Below, piece by piece: positions 17,138 to 25,881 of a stretch of 64,000 nucleotides of DNA. This DNA is from Planctomycetota bacterium (lineage in GTDB: Bacteria > Planctomycetota > UBA8742 > UBA2392), in NCBI GenBank assembly GCA_020845475.1, contig JADLFN010000051.1, positions 1 to 64,000 of the forward strand. The letters run 5' to 3'. Below the pieces are notes generated by a model. That model saw nothing but the letters and a program-made list of their open reading frames with translations, was not told the origin of the DNA and searched no databases. The position numbers and the translations under genes were made by a program. Every line of letters starts with the position of its first letter. Position 1 is the first letter of the stretch.

Positions 17138-17398
17138 ATGCAATATCGCGCACTCAATGTTTTCGAGTCTCGCAACCAGATTGTGGTTGAATACGAGATC
17201 ATCCCCGGCCCCATCATGATGATGCTGGGCGCAAAACCCACCTCCACCATGGCGCGCGGCCAGGGCCGTAAATGGGTGGAAGAACGCGCCCAGTCGCTGG
17301 CTGGCATCAGCGAATTGCGCCTCCGTGGCAAGGTGGTCGATTTCCTTGAAAAGACCGCCGAGGCTTTCAAGCAGATGCCCGCTGAGGCCAAAGCCTAG
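17138..17398 (+). CDS. Small hypothetical protein (86 aa)
   Basis: Not recognised. The product begins MQYRALNVFESRNQIVVEY, contains a Met-rich turn (PGPIMMMLGAK), and ends in an amphipathic helix. No signal peptide, Cys or membrane span. It is divergent from the PP2C-STAND gene (82 bp between starts) and 64 bp before the ECF sigma gene. No Shine-Dalgarno is seen before the ATG, in keeping with the promoter position. Confidence 0.6.
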   Translation: MQYRALNVFESRNQIVVEYEIIPGPIMMMLGAKPTSTMARGQGRKWVEERAQSLAGISELRLRGKVVDFLEKTAEAFKQMPAEAKA

Positions 17399-17462
17399 AT
17401 TTTCCAAGAATCCCTGACCCCATCGCGTTAGCTTCCGCATTCCCGGATTGTGACGCGACGCA

Positions 17463-17963
17463 ATGGCCGAATACCCCGACGCCGCTTCATTGGTGCGGAC
17501 CCACCAGGCCGCGGTATGGCGCTATTTGCGCTATCTCGGCGCCAACGAGGCCCTGGCCGACGACCTGACGCAGGAGACCTTCCTGAAGTTGCTGGAGCAC
17601 CCGCCGGAATTGCGCGGCCACGTTGAAACCTCGGCATGGCTTAGAACGGTGGCGCGCAACAACTATCTGATGGCGCTGCGCAAAAACAGCAGGACGGTCA
17701 GTGTGGAGGAGTTTGAGCAATTGGATGTGGTCTGGCAGCAGCACGAGGGTGACGACGAAGGCGAAAGTTACAGGGTGGCGCTGCGCGAATGCCTCAAGGC
17801 GCTGGGCGAAAGGGCGCGCAAGGCCATTGACTTGCAGTATGCGGCGGAACAAAGCCGCGCGGATATCGCGGGCGCGCTGGGCCTGGATCCCGAGGGCGCC
17901 AAGACACTGCTCAGGCGGGCGAAGGAACAATTGCGCAAGTGCATCGAGAAGAAGGGGCTATGA
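17463..17963 (+). CDS. ECF-type RNA polymerase sigma factor
   Basis: A 166-residue sigma-70 family factor of the extracytoplasmic-function type. Region 2 covers residues 5-75 (VWRYLRYLGANEALADDLTQETFLKLLEHP, then SAWLRTVARNNYLMALRK). Region 4 covers 105-160 (LKALGERARKAIDLQYAAEQSRADIAGAL, then GAKTLLRRAKEQLRKCI). It overlaps the next gene by ATGA, so the two are translationally coupled; that partner is a FecR-like membrane protein and probably its regulator. Its regulon cannot be read from the window. Confidence 0.88.
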   Translation: MAEYPDAASLVRTHQAAVWRYLRYLGANEALADDLTQETFLKLLEHPPELRGHVETSAWLRTVARNNYLMALRKNSRTVSVEEFEQLDVVWQQHEGDDEGESYRVALRECLKALGERARKAIDLQYAAEQSRADIAGALGLDPEGAKTLLRRAKEQLRKCIEKKGL

Positions 17964-19456
17964 AAGAGGAAGCGGAAAACAGGTATCTCGAACGGGCGCT
18001 ATCCGAAGAGATTGGCGGCGAGCACGCCCCCGATCTCTCGGAGCGAATCCTCGCTTCCGCTTCGCGTACATCATCGGCTATGCCCGCTCGTGGCCGCACG
18101 GGCAAGCTGGGCCGCCGCGCACCCCTGCCGCACCCTGCACGCAGTCGCTCGCCCTTTGGGGCAATCGTTGCCGTGCTGCTGCTGATTGTTGCCGGCGTGG
18201 CGGTGGCGATTGGCGTGAATACCACTCGCCCCACTGAATCCAGGGAGACCGCCGACAAAGGCAACGTCGTTGCACCCCATGCAACCCCTCGTGTGGAGCC
18301 GCACCCCGAGCCTCGTCCGGAAGTTCCGGCCAACACGCCGCCATCGAATGAGCCGGCGCCCGAGCAGCCCAAGCCCGAAGAAAAGCCCGAGTTGCCGCCT
18401 GCCAAACCCGACGAAGTCAAGAAACCTGAAGAGATACCGCCCGAAAAACAGCCCGAAACTCCCAAGCAGCCGGAGGGCACGGAGGTCAAGAAGCCGCCCG
18501 TTGAGCCCAAGCCGGAGGAAAAACCGGTTGAGCCGCGCCAGCCGGCAGTTGTTGCGACCGTCAAGGAATCGTCGCGCAAGAGCGCGCTGAAAATCCGTTA
18601 TGCCGAGGCCGAAGCCTGGCGCGTCACTGAAACCGGTGAGGAATTGCGCGAGGGTGTGCAGCTTTCGGCCAGCGGCCACGCCGACGTGCAGTTCAGCGGA
18701 GGGGCGCTGCTGCGCTTCAACGGAGAGATCACGCTGAGCGCCGCAATTGAACTCAAGAGCGAAGATCTCTACGTGGACAACCTCGACTGCGCCGAATTGC
18801 AGCTCAAATGCGGCGAGTTGAGCGCGCTTATGAACGGCATTGCCCTGTTCAGCGCTTCGCGCGGCTCGCTGGGTATCGCCTGTGTGCAGGGCAGTGTGAG
18901 TACCCACGATGGCGCAGTCGGCGCGGGTAAAACCGCCAGCCTCACGGCGCGCGGCTTGAGCAAGCCCCAGCCCACCAACACGGAAACCCTGGCGCGCAAA
19001 CACGCCATGCTGCGCAACCTGCCCCAGCGCGTGCTGGTGCGCGAGGAATTTGACGCGGCCAGCAAGGAACGCCTCGACAAGGGCGAGCTGGCGGATGGCG
19101 TGGCCTTTGCGAACGCGAAGGAGGCGGGCGTTTCAATCTACTTCGCGAACACGTTCAAGGTGCGCCCGGGCGATGTGGTGCGTTTCCGCTATCGCATCAG
19201 CCGCGCGATTGAGGAGATGGTGCTGCAGTTCGGCGTTGAGGGCGAGGGTAACTATCGCCTGATGTTGACGCCGACGAAGGTCGGCGAGTGGAAGGAGGTC
19301 GAAGTGGCGCTGACCGATCTCGTGCGCACGCTGGACAAGACCAGCAAGATCGAAGTGGGCGGCACCATGAAGTTCTTCCAGCTTTGGGCTGTCGCGCCGC
19401 AGGCTGTGAAGCTCGAAGTGGATTGGTTCGAGATCTCGCGCAAAGCCGCGGATTAG
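17960..19456 (+). CDS. FecR-like single-pass membrane protein, probable anti-sigma partner
   Basis: A 498-residue protein. Residues 1-65 are cytosolic and charged, residues 66-88 form one membrane span (IVAVLLLIVAGVAVAIGV), and 95-205 are a Pro/Glu/Lys-rich spacer fit to cross periplasm or wall. Residues 210-345 resemble a FecR domain (AEAWRVTETGEELREGVQLSASG, GGALLRFNGEITLS). The C-terminal 140 residues look like a beta-sandwich binding domain (VLVREEFDAASKERLDKG to WFEISRKAAD). The start overlaps the ECF sigma stop. A standard zinc-containing anti-sigma HxxxCxxC motif is not seen. Confidence 0.75.
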   Translation: MKEEAENRYLERALSEEIGGEHAPDLSERILASASRTSSAMPARGRTGKLGRRAPLPHPARSRSPFGAIVAVLLLIVAGVAVAIGVNTTRPTESRETADKGNVVAPHATPRVEPHPEPRPEVPANTPPSNEPAPEQPKPEEKPELPPAKPDEVKKPEEIPPEKQPETPKQPEGTEVKKPPVEPKPEEKPVEPRQPAVVATVKESSRKSALKIRYAEAEAWRVTETGEELREGVQLSASGHADVQFSGGALLRFNGEITLSAAIELKSEDLYVDNLDCAELQLKCGELSALMNGIALFSASRGSLGIACVQGSVSTHDGAVGAGKTASLTARGLSKPQPTNTETLARKHAMLRNLPQRVLVREEFDAASKERLDKGELADGVAFANAKEAGVSIYFANTFKVRPGDVVRFRYRISRAIEEMVLQFGVEGEGNYRLMLTPTKVGEWKEVEVALTDLVRTLDKTSKIEVGGTMKFFQLWAVAPQAVKLEVDWFEISRKAAD

Positions 19457-19564
19457 CCCGTCACCCCAACGTCATTGTCCTGCACTCAACTCATTTTCGG
19501 GGTGAGGTGAGCCTTTGCGTTCGTACTACGTTAGATTACTAACTGTCTATTTAGCGGGGGTTGC

Positions 19565-21613
19565 ATGGCTCGCCTGGTTTTGCTTTGTGCGTCGCTGGTC
19601 GTTGCACTGGTGCTGTTTGGCTGCGGCGGCGGTGGTAGTGGCGGCGGGGGAGGCGGAACGGCTGGGGGCGGAGGCGGCGGCGCTCCCGTGGCCAGTTTCT
19701 CGGCCACGCCCTTGAGCGTGCAGGTGGGTACGCCTGTGCAGTTCACCGATACGTCAACAGGCAGCCCGACTGGCTGGGAGTGGGATTTCAACTCCGACGG
19801 CACGCCCGAAAATTACGCGCAAAATCCGAGTTACGCCTATGCCACGGCCGGCACCTATGACGTGACGCTGCGCGCGATCAACGCCGGCGGTAACAACGTC
19901 TTGACGCGCTATGCCTACATTGTGGTCACCGCCGCGCCTGCTGCCGCCGTCGATCTTGACGTCGACACCGATCGTAACGGCGCCGTGGATGCGGCGGACG
20001 ATGCCGGCGAAGATGCCTGGAGTACGACCCGCGGCGCGATTTTCTACTGGAACATCGACGACGACGACTCGAACAACGCCTTTGACCACGCCGACACAGC
20101 CACCAACGGTGCAGGCGACATCACCGACCTTGCGCGTATTCTGGTGCGCCAGATGGCCACTGCCCCTTCGGGCGGCAGCGTAACAGTCAGCGTCACACCC
20201 GCCGCGGCGCAAAGCAGCATCCGCATTTTCCAGAACAACGCCGGCACCTGGACTTCTGTTTACAACGCGGGCGCGAGCTTCACCCTGCCGGTGGCTTCGA
20301 TTCAAAGCGCCGACATCGAGCTTGGCATCGAGTGCAACGCGCGCCTTTCGCCCAGCTGGGATGGCGTGGTGTTCCTAACGCTTGAGGTCAAGGACGCCGG
20401 TGGCGCATCGCTCGGCACCGATCAGGTGCGGCTGCGCTGTGCCCCGCCGATACTGGTCAACAACCTGTGGCGCGCCGAGAAGTACTACATTGTCAGCATC
20501 ACCAGCGGCACCGACAACAACACCGCCGCGCGCACCGTGATTCAGGGCCTGTGCAACACCAACGGCATCACCTATGGCGAGGTGCCCGGAGCCAGTTACT
20601 CGTACGATCGCTGGCTGCAGGATTCGAGCGAGCCCACTTGCGTACAGTTGCCTTCCTCAAGCGGCGTGCGCCGTGTTGATTCCGTGCTGCAACTGGCGCG
20701 CTACCGCCCCGTGGATGCCTGGTGCCAGAACATTCTCTGGGACCCCAACTTCGATTTCATCCAGCGCTTTGCCAGCTCACAGGGTTCACACAACTACGGA
20801 GGCAACCTGGAAGTCTGCCCGCCGATCAACAACGCCACGGGCAACTACCCGTGGGGCCGCGTCGTCATTGGAGGTGGTCTCACCACGTTGATTGGCACTA
20901 CAGCCACCAACAACGAGACGATGGACAGCCTCTACAAGCAGTTCTTCACCGCCTGCGGCCTGCAGGGCCCGGCCGTAGAAATTGACTCCTCCTGGCTGGC
21001 CGTGGGCCACGTGGACGAATTCATGTGCTTTGTGCCCGCGCCCAACACGGCGCGCGGCTGGGCCGTGGCGTTGGCCTCACCCACTCTGGGGCGGCAGATT
21101 CTGCTCAACGTGCAGGCAGCGGGTGGCGGAAGCCTTGCCGTGTTCGCGGGCCGCACCACCAACGGTTGGGCAACGACGGTCAATGCAGTGCTCAGCAACA
21201 CCACGCTCACGAACTTCAACGCCGGCGCCCAGACCAAAATCGACAACATCAAGCAACAGATGATCACGCAACTGGGCCTGACCGCCGCTGATTTTATTGA
21301 GGTACCCATCATGTTCGAGAACGTCGGCAGCAACTACGCCGCCGCTTACAACCCCGGTGTGGCCAATCTGGTCGTCATGCCCACTGCCAGCGGCAAAGTG
21401 CTGCTTGTTGTCCCCGATCCCGAAGGCCCCGATCAGCCGACTGACGTCTGGCGCGCGGCTACGGAGACCGCGCTCGAGGCGCTGGGTACCGCTGCGCAGC
21501 CCAACGAGGTCACGTTCGTGGATGTGTTCTACAGCTACCACGATCTGCTGGGCGAAATCCATTGCGGCAGCCAGAACGTGCGCACGCCGCCGGTCACGCC
21601 TTGGTGGCAATAG
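19565..21613 (+). CDS. Lipoprotein with PKD domain and animal-type peptidylarginine deiminase domain
   Basis: A 682-residue exported lipoprotein. The signal ends in the lipobox LFGC (Cys20), followed by a poly-Gly spacer. Residues 42-122 are a PKD domain (TDTSTGSPTGWEWDFNSDGT). Residues 127-290 match the calcium-binding middle domain of PADs (DLDVDTDRNGAVDAAD, then GAIFYWNIDDDD). Residues 295-682 match PAD_C with the catalytic set in place: Asp353 (DRWLQD), His482 and Asp484 (VGHVDEFMCFVPAP), Cys667 (GEIHCGSQNVRTPP). PADs turn protein arginine into citrulline and need calcium. This is not the Porphyromonas-type enzyme. It follows the ECF/FecR pair by 108 bp; substrates are unknown. Confidence 0.9.
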   Translation: MARLVLLCASLVVALVLFGCGGGGSGGGGGGTAGGGGGGAPVASFSATPLSVQVGTPVQFTDTSTGSPTGWEWDFNSDGTPENYAQNPSYAYATAGTYDVTLRAINAGGNNVLTRYAYIVVTAAPAAAVDLDVDTDRNGAVDAADDAGEDAWSTTRGAIFYWNIDDDDSNNAFDHADTATNGAGDITDLARILVRQMATAPSGGSVTVSVTPAAAQSSIRIFQNNAGTWTSVYNAGASFTLPVASIQSADIELGIECNARLSPSWDGVVFLTLEVKDAGGASLGTDQVRLRCAPPILVNNLWRAEKYYIVSITSGTDNNTAARTVIQGLCNTNGITYGEVPGASYSYDRWLQDSSEPTCVQLPSSSGVRRVDSVLQLARYRPVDAWCQNILWDPNFDFIQRFASSQGSHNYGGNLEVCPPINNATGNYPWGRVVIGGGLTTLIGTTATNNETMDSLYKQFFTACGLQGPAVEIDSSWLAVGHVDEFMCFVPAPNTARGWAVALASPTLGRQILLNVQAAGGGSLAVFAGRTTNGWATTVNAVLSNTTLTNFNAGAQTKIDNIKQQMITQLGLTAADFIEVPIMFENVGSNYAAAYNPGVANLVVMPTASGKVLLVVPDPEGPDQPTDVWRAATETALEALGTAAQPNEVTFVDVFYSYHDLLGEIHCGSQNVRTPPVTPWWQ

Positions 21614-21674
21614 CTGCAGCCTCCGGATGTTGTGTAGCTGCGGCCCTTGGCCGCTGAACGCTTAGAGACAAATC

Positions 21675-22748
21675 ATGCGCACCATCTGCTCATTGCTTCT
21701 CGTCCTTCTCGCCGCGCCGGTTTTCGCGTTTGATCAAGCCGCGCTCGATAAACATCTCGACACCATGGCGCAAGCCAAGCGCGGCGACGCCGCAAGCTGG
21801 AAAGCGGCGCGCGGCAAAGTCGTCGAGATGGGCAGCGTCGCCATTCCCGCGCTCGAAACCGCCGCCGCCGAAGCCAACTGGACAACCGATGGCTGGCGCC
21901 GAGCATTGGCCGCCGAGGTCTGCCGCCTGCGCATAGCCAAGCCGGAGCTCGCCACTGAAGTTGAGAAGCCGCGCGGCATTGACCCTGCCGAGTATCGCAA
22001 GTTCCGCCACGGCAAGCCCTCGTGCCACCGAGATTTCGCGCACCGCGGCAAGGAGATTGTGCCGCTGCTGCTGGAGGCGCTCGAATACCTCGCGGGCGAT
22101 TACACATTCAGCGCCGGTGAAGCCGGCGCGGCCGAAAAGCAAACGCTGATGGTCGCGCTGATGCAGGCGCCCGGCGAGGCGCTCGATGCCCGCGCGCAAT
22201 TTGCGATGCAGGGCGGGCTGCTCAACGCCGAGTACGCCGACGACCTGCGCGCCTTTGCCGCCGTCAGTTTTGGCCAATGCGCGGGCAGGACTGCGCTTGC
22301 GACACTGGCCGAAGTCATTGATGGCCAGCATCCCATTGCGGTGCGCGAAGGCGCTGCGCTGGCACTGGGTTGGGCGCCCGATAAAGCGGCGCTCGACGCC
22401 ATCAAGGCGCGCCTGACCGGCGAGCAAAGCGACGCCAGAATCACGCGTGCCCTCGAGTGCGCGCTTGGCAATCTGGGCGGCGCGTGGGCGTGGCAAAGCC
22501 GCGGCGAAGACAAAGCCGCGTTCGCCAAGGAGATCCGCAAGGGTTGCGCCGAGTTGCTTGTAGCGGAGCTGAAGGCACGTCCGGAAAATCAGGATGTCAT
22601 CTGCACGGCGCTGTGCATGGTGGCGTGGAAGGAAAGCCTGGAAGCGCTGAAGGCGATAGCCGCCGATGCCAATGCCACACAGGCCCAGAAAGAGGCCGCG
22701 AACAAAACGCTGCCGCTTTTGGAAATGGCCGTCGCGCGCGAGAAGTAG
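21675..22748 (+). CDS. Exported HEAT-like repeat protein
   Basis: A 357-residue protein with a cleavable signal peptide (MRTICSLLLVLLAAPVFA, 1-18) and helical repeats throughout, for example LATLAEVIDGQHPIAVREGAALALGWAPDKA, a HEAT/PBS-lyase-type pair. Four Cys in the mature part (CHRDF, GQCAGR, ECALG, CTALCM) could form disulfides in the periplasm. It lies 61 bp after the PAD lipoprotein on the same strand. Function unknown; such repeats make protein-binding scaffolds. Confidence 0.7.
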   Translation: MRTICSLLLVLLAAPVFAFDQAALDKHLDTMAQAKRGDAASWKAARGKVVEMGSVAIPALETAAAEANWTTDGWRRALAAEVCRLRIAKPELATEVEKPRGIDPAEYRKFRHGKPSCHRDFAHRGKEIVPLLLEALEYLAGDYTFSAGEAGAAEKQTLMVALMQAPGEALDARAQFAMQGGLLNAEYADDLRAFAAVSFGQCAGRTALATLAEVIDGQHPIAVREGAALALGWAPDKAALDAIKARLTGEQSDARITRALECALGNLGGAWAWQSRGEDKAAFAKEIRKGCAELLVAELKARPENQDVICTALCMVAWKESLEALKAIAADANATQAQKEAANKTLPLLEMAVAREK

Positions 22749-22769
22749 GCTGAGTGGGAACGGGTTTGC

Positions 22770-22801
22770 AGCGGCGCTTTCTCAGGGCGCCGCTTTCGTT
22801 T
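22770..22801 (+). terminator. Terminator shared by convergent HEAT gene and lgt
   Basis: Stem AGCGGCGC (22770-22777) and GCGCCGCT (22787-22794), followed by TTCGTTTCT. The lgt stop codon (22782) lies in the loop, so the two convergent genes share it. Confidence 0.75.
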
Positions 22802-23810
22802 CTGATGTTGAGCTGCGCAGGCGCAGTTCGCCATCGGAATACGGTTTGGGGTCGCGGCGGAATTTCCAGCAGTAGAAGAACATCGCCAGGCCAAATGCGA
22901 TCAGTCCAAGGCACAGGTTCTGCCCGATGGTAAAGCCGAGATGAAACGGGTCGCCCGGCTCGGGCTCGCGCAAGTACTCGACAGGGAAGCGGTACGCGCC
23001 ATAGAACACGCACAACAGCGAGGCCAGCATGCCCGGCTTTCGGCAGTAGCGGCGCAGAACCATCAGCGTGACCCAGAGCAAAAGCCCTTCGAGCAGCATC
23101 TGCGCCAACTGGCTTGGATAGCGCCCTGGCACCAGGGGTTCAACCTTGGCCCAAACTTCCGCCGAGACCGGCAGCGGGCTGTGGTCTTTCCAGGTTCTGG
23201 GGTCAACGTGCTTGGCAATCTCGCGCACGCCGTCGGGATCGGTGGGGAACTTCATCGCGTACCACGGCAGCTTGGCGCCGTCGTAGACGGGTTTGCCCGC
23301 TTCATCCGTGACCAGCCGGCCGTATAGATCGCCGCCCACGAAATTGCCGAAGCGAACGCACGCGATTCCGAAGGGCATGAACTGCGTGCAGCCATCCATC
23401 ACGTTGAAAAAGCTGTGCTTCTTGAAGCGCGTGTAAATCAGCACGGCCAGTGTTACGCCAATCAGGCCGCCGTGAAAACTCATGCCGCCGTTCCAAACGG
23501 CAAAGATGCTCAGGAAACGATCCCATGCCGGCTCGGGGCCGAAGAACGTGCGGTTGAACTGGTAAAAGAAAATCTCGCCCACGCGCCCGCCCACAAACAC
23601 GCCCAGCACGCCCACGATCATGTAGTTGACGACGTCGTCTTTGCCGATGCGCAGATAGCCGCGCTTTTGCATGAACCAGAGCGCGAAATAGCCAAACGTG
23701 AACGCCACGATATAAGTGAAGCCATACCAGCGCAGAGCCGCATTCGCGCTCAACCAGCTCAGGTCGAGGATGACGGGATTCCAGTTGGGAAATTCCAGGT
23801 AGGCGAGCAC
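22782..23810 (-). CDS. lgt: Prolipoprotein diacylglyceryl transferase
   Basis: Inner-membrane enzyme that attaches diacylglycerol to the lipobox Cys of prolipoproteins, first step of lipoprotein maturation. The 342-residue protein has multiple membrane spans and the family motifs WNGGMSFHGGLIG (catalytic His), CVRFGNFVGGDLYGR (the Lgt signature with essential Arg and Asn) and YRFPVEYLREPEP (essential C-terminal Arg). It is somewhat longer than the usual 270-300 through a loop at about 175-240. The start is GTG at 23810 with no Shine-Dalgarno; the bases just upstream are repeat W4. Its substrates include the lipoproteins at 19565 and 29005. Confidence 0.92.
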   Translation of the reverse strand: MLAYLEFPNWNPVILDLSWLSANAALRWYGFTYIVAFTFGYFALWFMQKRGYLRIGKDDVVNYMIVGVLGVFVGGRVGEIFFYQFNRTFFGPEPAWDRFLSIFAVWNGGMSFHGGLIGVTLAVLIYTRFKKHSFFNVMDGCTQFMPFGIACVRFGNFVGGDLYGRLVTDEAGKPVYDGAKLPWYAMKFPTDPDGVREIAKHVDPRTWKDHSPLPVSAEVWAKVEPLVPGRYPSQLAQMLLEGLLLWVTLMVLRRYCRKPGMLASLLCVFYGAYRFPVEYLREPEPGDPFHLGFTIGQNLCLGLIAFGLAMFFYCWKFRRDPKPYSDGELRLRSSTSETKAAP

Positions 23811-23814
23811 GGTT

Positions 23815-23855
23815 CGATTGTGGATTGTGAATTGTCGATTGTCGATTGCGGATTA
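23815..23855. repeat. Stuttering word repeat W4 upstream of lgt
   Basis: CGATTGTGGATTGTGAATTG then TCGATTG, TCGATTGCGGATTA: six imperfect copies of a GATTGTN word. It fills the space between the lgt start (GTG, 4 bp away) and the amidase stop, whose TTA is part of the last word. Confidence 0.75.
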
Positions 23856-25799
23856 AGCCCGCGCCGCGTGCGCGCGCAGCCGGGCAGCGGCAAGCGCGGC
23901 CAGAATCACGAGCAGGATTGGCGCGAGACCGATGGGATACTCGCCTGTGCTGCAGCCTCCGCTGCCATTGTTGCCTCCGCCACCACCCGGTGTCACGGCC
24001 GCCAGCACTTCGACCGTCGTGTTCGCACTGCCGCCGACGGTTGTGACGACGACGGGTTGCGCCAGACCAAGCGGCGTGCCGCTCGCGACGGCCAGTGTGA
24101 TCGTGGATGCGGTCGCGCTGGTTACAGTCTGCGCCACGCCGCCGATGGTCACGCTCGCGCCGCTCAAATCGGTGCCGCTGAGTGTGAGCACTTCACCGCG
24201 GCGCACGGGGTCGGGGTTGACGCCATTCACCAGCGGCACGCCCGCGCTGGGCGCGTTGACCGTAAGGGTTGAGTTCGCTGCGCCCTGTGAAGTCGTGATC
24301 ACGACGGACTGCGAGCCCGTGGGCGTAGCCGCGTGCACGGGCATGACCAGTTGCGTGGCGCTGGAGCTTGTAAGCGATTGAGCCTGGCCGCCGATGGTCA
24401 CGCTTGCGCCGCTGAGGTTGGTGCCGTCGATAGTGAGCACGCCACCAAGCAGCACGGGATTGGGCGCAACCGCGGAAATGGTGGGCGCCGATCCAGAGTT
24501 CGGCGGCGTGGTCACACTCGTGAGTGTGGGATAACCGTGGTTGCCGCCCTGCGTATTGAAAGCGTACACACGCCAATAGTAGGTCGTGTTTGGCGTGAGG
24601 CCCGTCCAGGTGTAAGTCGTGGCTTGGCCGGCGTAGTAATTCGCAAACGTTGCTGTTTGTCCGCTCAGGTCGGAGGCGCTTTGCGCGATGTCGAGCCAGT
24701 AGCCGTCGCTCCACGTCGCCCAATTCCACGAGAACTGCACACTCGTCGGGCTCTGCGCCGTGGCAATCAGGCCAGTCGGTGCGCTGGGCGCGGGCGCGGC
24801 ACTGATGTAACGGAAGCGCACGGCATCGGCGAGCACGACATAGCCGCTGCTGGCGTTGTTGCGCAGGCGGGCGTAGCCGTTGGTGCCCGAGAAAAACGGA
24901 TGCGTGCCCAGCACATACCAGGCGCCGCCGTTGATCTGCTGGTTGACGGTGTAAGTGCTTGTGCCGTTGCCATGGATGACGGCGAACTGCGCGTCGGGCG
25001 CGCGGTTGGTGCCCTGCGGGTAGTAAATCGCGACTTCATAGTTGCCCGTGGTCTGGATGTTCGGGCGCCATTCGCTCTCGGCTGTAACGCTGGCCGCCGT
25101 GCCGACAAAGCGATAGTCGGCGCCGTATTTGCCGCTGGCGCTCGTGCCGGTGCTCCATGAGCCGCTGTTCACAGAGAAGCCCGGGTCAACGTTGTCGATG
25201 ATGACGTCGTTGCCGCCGCCGGGGTTGAGGCGGTTGTTGACCTCGGTGACAAACGCGTTCCAATCGAAGTGCGCGCCGGGGTCAGAGCGGTTCCAGGGTT
25301 GAATCTGGTAGTGGCCGACAAGCCCGACGCCGGTGTAGGGCTGCGCGCTTGAAGAGCCCGCCGTGCCGGCGGGATGCACGGCCTGCACGTTGTAGGTGTA
25401 GCAAAGCCACGCCACGAGGTCGTAGAGCTTGGGCAAAATGCCCTGCGTCCAGGTGCTGGCCTGGCCCGCATAGCCGGCGCACTCGATGCCGATGCTGCGC
25501 GAGTTGTAATAGGTCGCGTGCCAGGATGTGTTGCTGTCAGCCACGAGCTGGGTGATCTCGCTGCCATCTTCCTTAATAACGTAATGCGCGCTCGCGCCCG
25601 CGCTGGGGTTTTTCAGCCAGCTCACGGCGCCGGAGTAACTGCCTTCCGTCGTGTGGATGACGACTGTGTCAATCGTGGCGCTGCGACCGGCGGTGTAATT
25701 GGGGCTCGGATCCCAGATGCAGGCAGGCTTCACGGGTTGAGCCGACAGGCTTGAAGCGAAAGCAACCAAGAGCGCCATCAGCGCAAGCGGCAAACGCAT
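23853..25799 (-). CDS. Secreted N-acetylmuramoyl-L-alanine amidase with FnIII/IPT domains and C-terminal anchor tail
   Basis: A 648-residue surface or secreted protein. Signal peptide 1-20. Amidase_2 domain about 25-190: VVIHTTEGSY (zinc His), SAHYVIKEDGSEITQLVAD, GIECAGYAG, and GLVGHYQIQPWNRSDPG with the second zinc His. Residues 205-335 resemble a golvesin/xanthan-lyase-type beta domain, followed by an FnIII domain and two IPT/TIG repeats (NPVLLGGVLTIDGTNLSGASVTIGG and its near copy). The tail is Gly-rich, has one Cys (GGCSTG), a hydrophobic helix and RLRAHAARA, like MYXO-CTERM or Synergist-CTERM sorting signals. It probably cleaves peptidoglycan stem peptides at the cell surface. Confidence 0.85.
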   Translation of the reverse strand: MRLPLALMALLVAFASSLSAQPVKPACIWDPSPNYTAGRSATIDTVVIHTTEGSYSGAVSWLKNPSAGASAHYVIKEDGSEITQLVADSNTSWHATYYNSRSIGIECAGYAGQASTWTQGILPKLYDLVAWLCYTYNVQAVHPAGTAGSSSAQPYTGVGLVGHYQIQPWNRSDPGAHFDWNAFVTEVNNRLNPGGGNDVIIDNVDPGFSVNSGSWSTGTSASGKYGADYRFVGTAASVTAESEWRPNIQTTGNYEVAIYYPQGTNRAPDAQFAVIHGNGTSTYTVNQQINGGAWYVLGTHPFFSGTNGYARLRNNASSGYVVLADAVRFRYISAAPAPSAPTGLIATAQSPTSVQFSWNWATWSDGYWLDIAQSASDLSGQTATFANYYAGQATTYTWTGLTPNTTYYWRVYAFNTQGGNHGYPTLTSVTTPPNSGSAPTISAVAPNPVLLGGVLTIDGTNLSGASVTIGGQAQSLTSSSATQLVMPVHAATPTGSQSVVITTSQGAANSTLTVNAPSAGVPLVNGVNPDPVRRGEVLTLSGTDLSGASVTIGGVAQTVTSATASTITLAVASGTPLGLAQPVVVTTVGGSANTTVEVLAAVTPGGGGGNNGSGGCSTGEYPIGLAPILLVILAALAAARLRAHAARA

Positions 25800-25881
25800 G
25801 AGTCGCCTCCAAATCCAGAGTGTTTAACCGGCACGGCTGTGCGTCAGGAAGGCCACTACGCTACTATCGAGGTCGAGCCGC

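Noticed and set aside
17056..17391. N-terminal extension of the PP2C-STAND protein by 112 residues
   Set aside because: It lies antisense to the 17138 gene and its promoter, and the residues do not resemble any domain.
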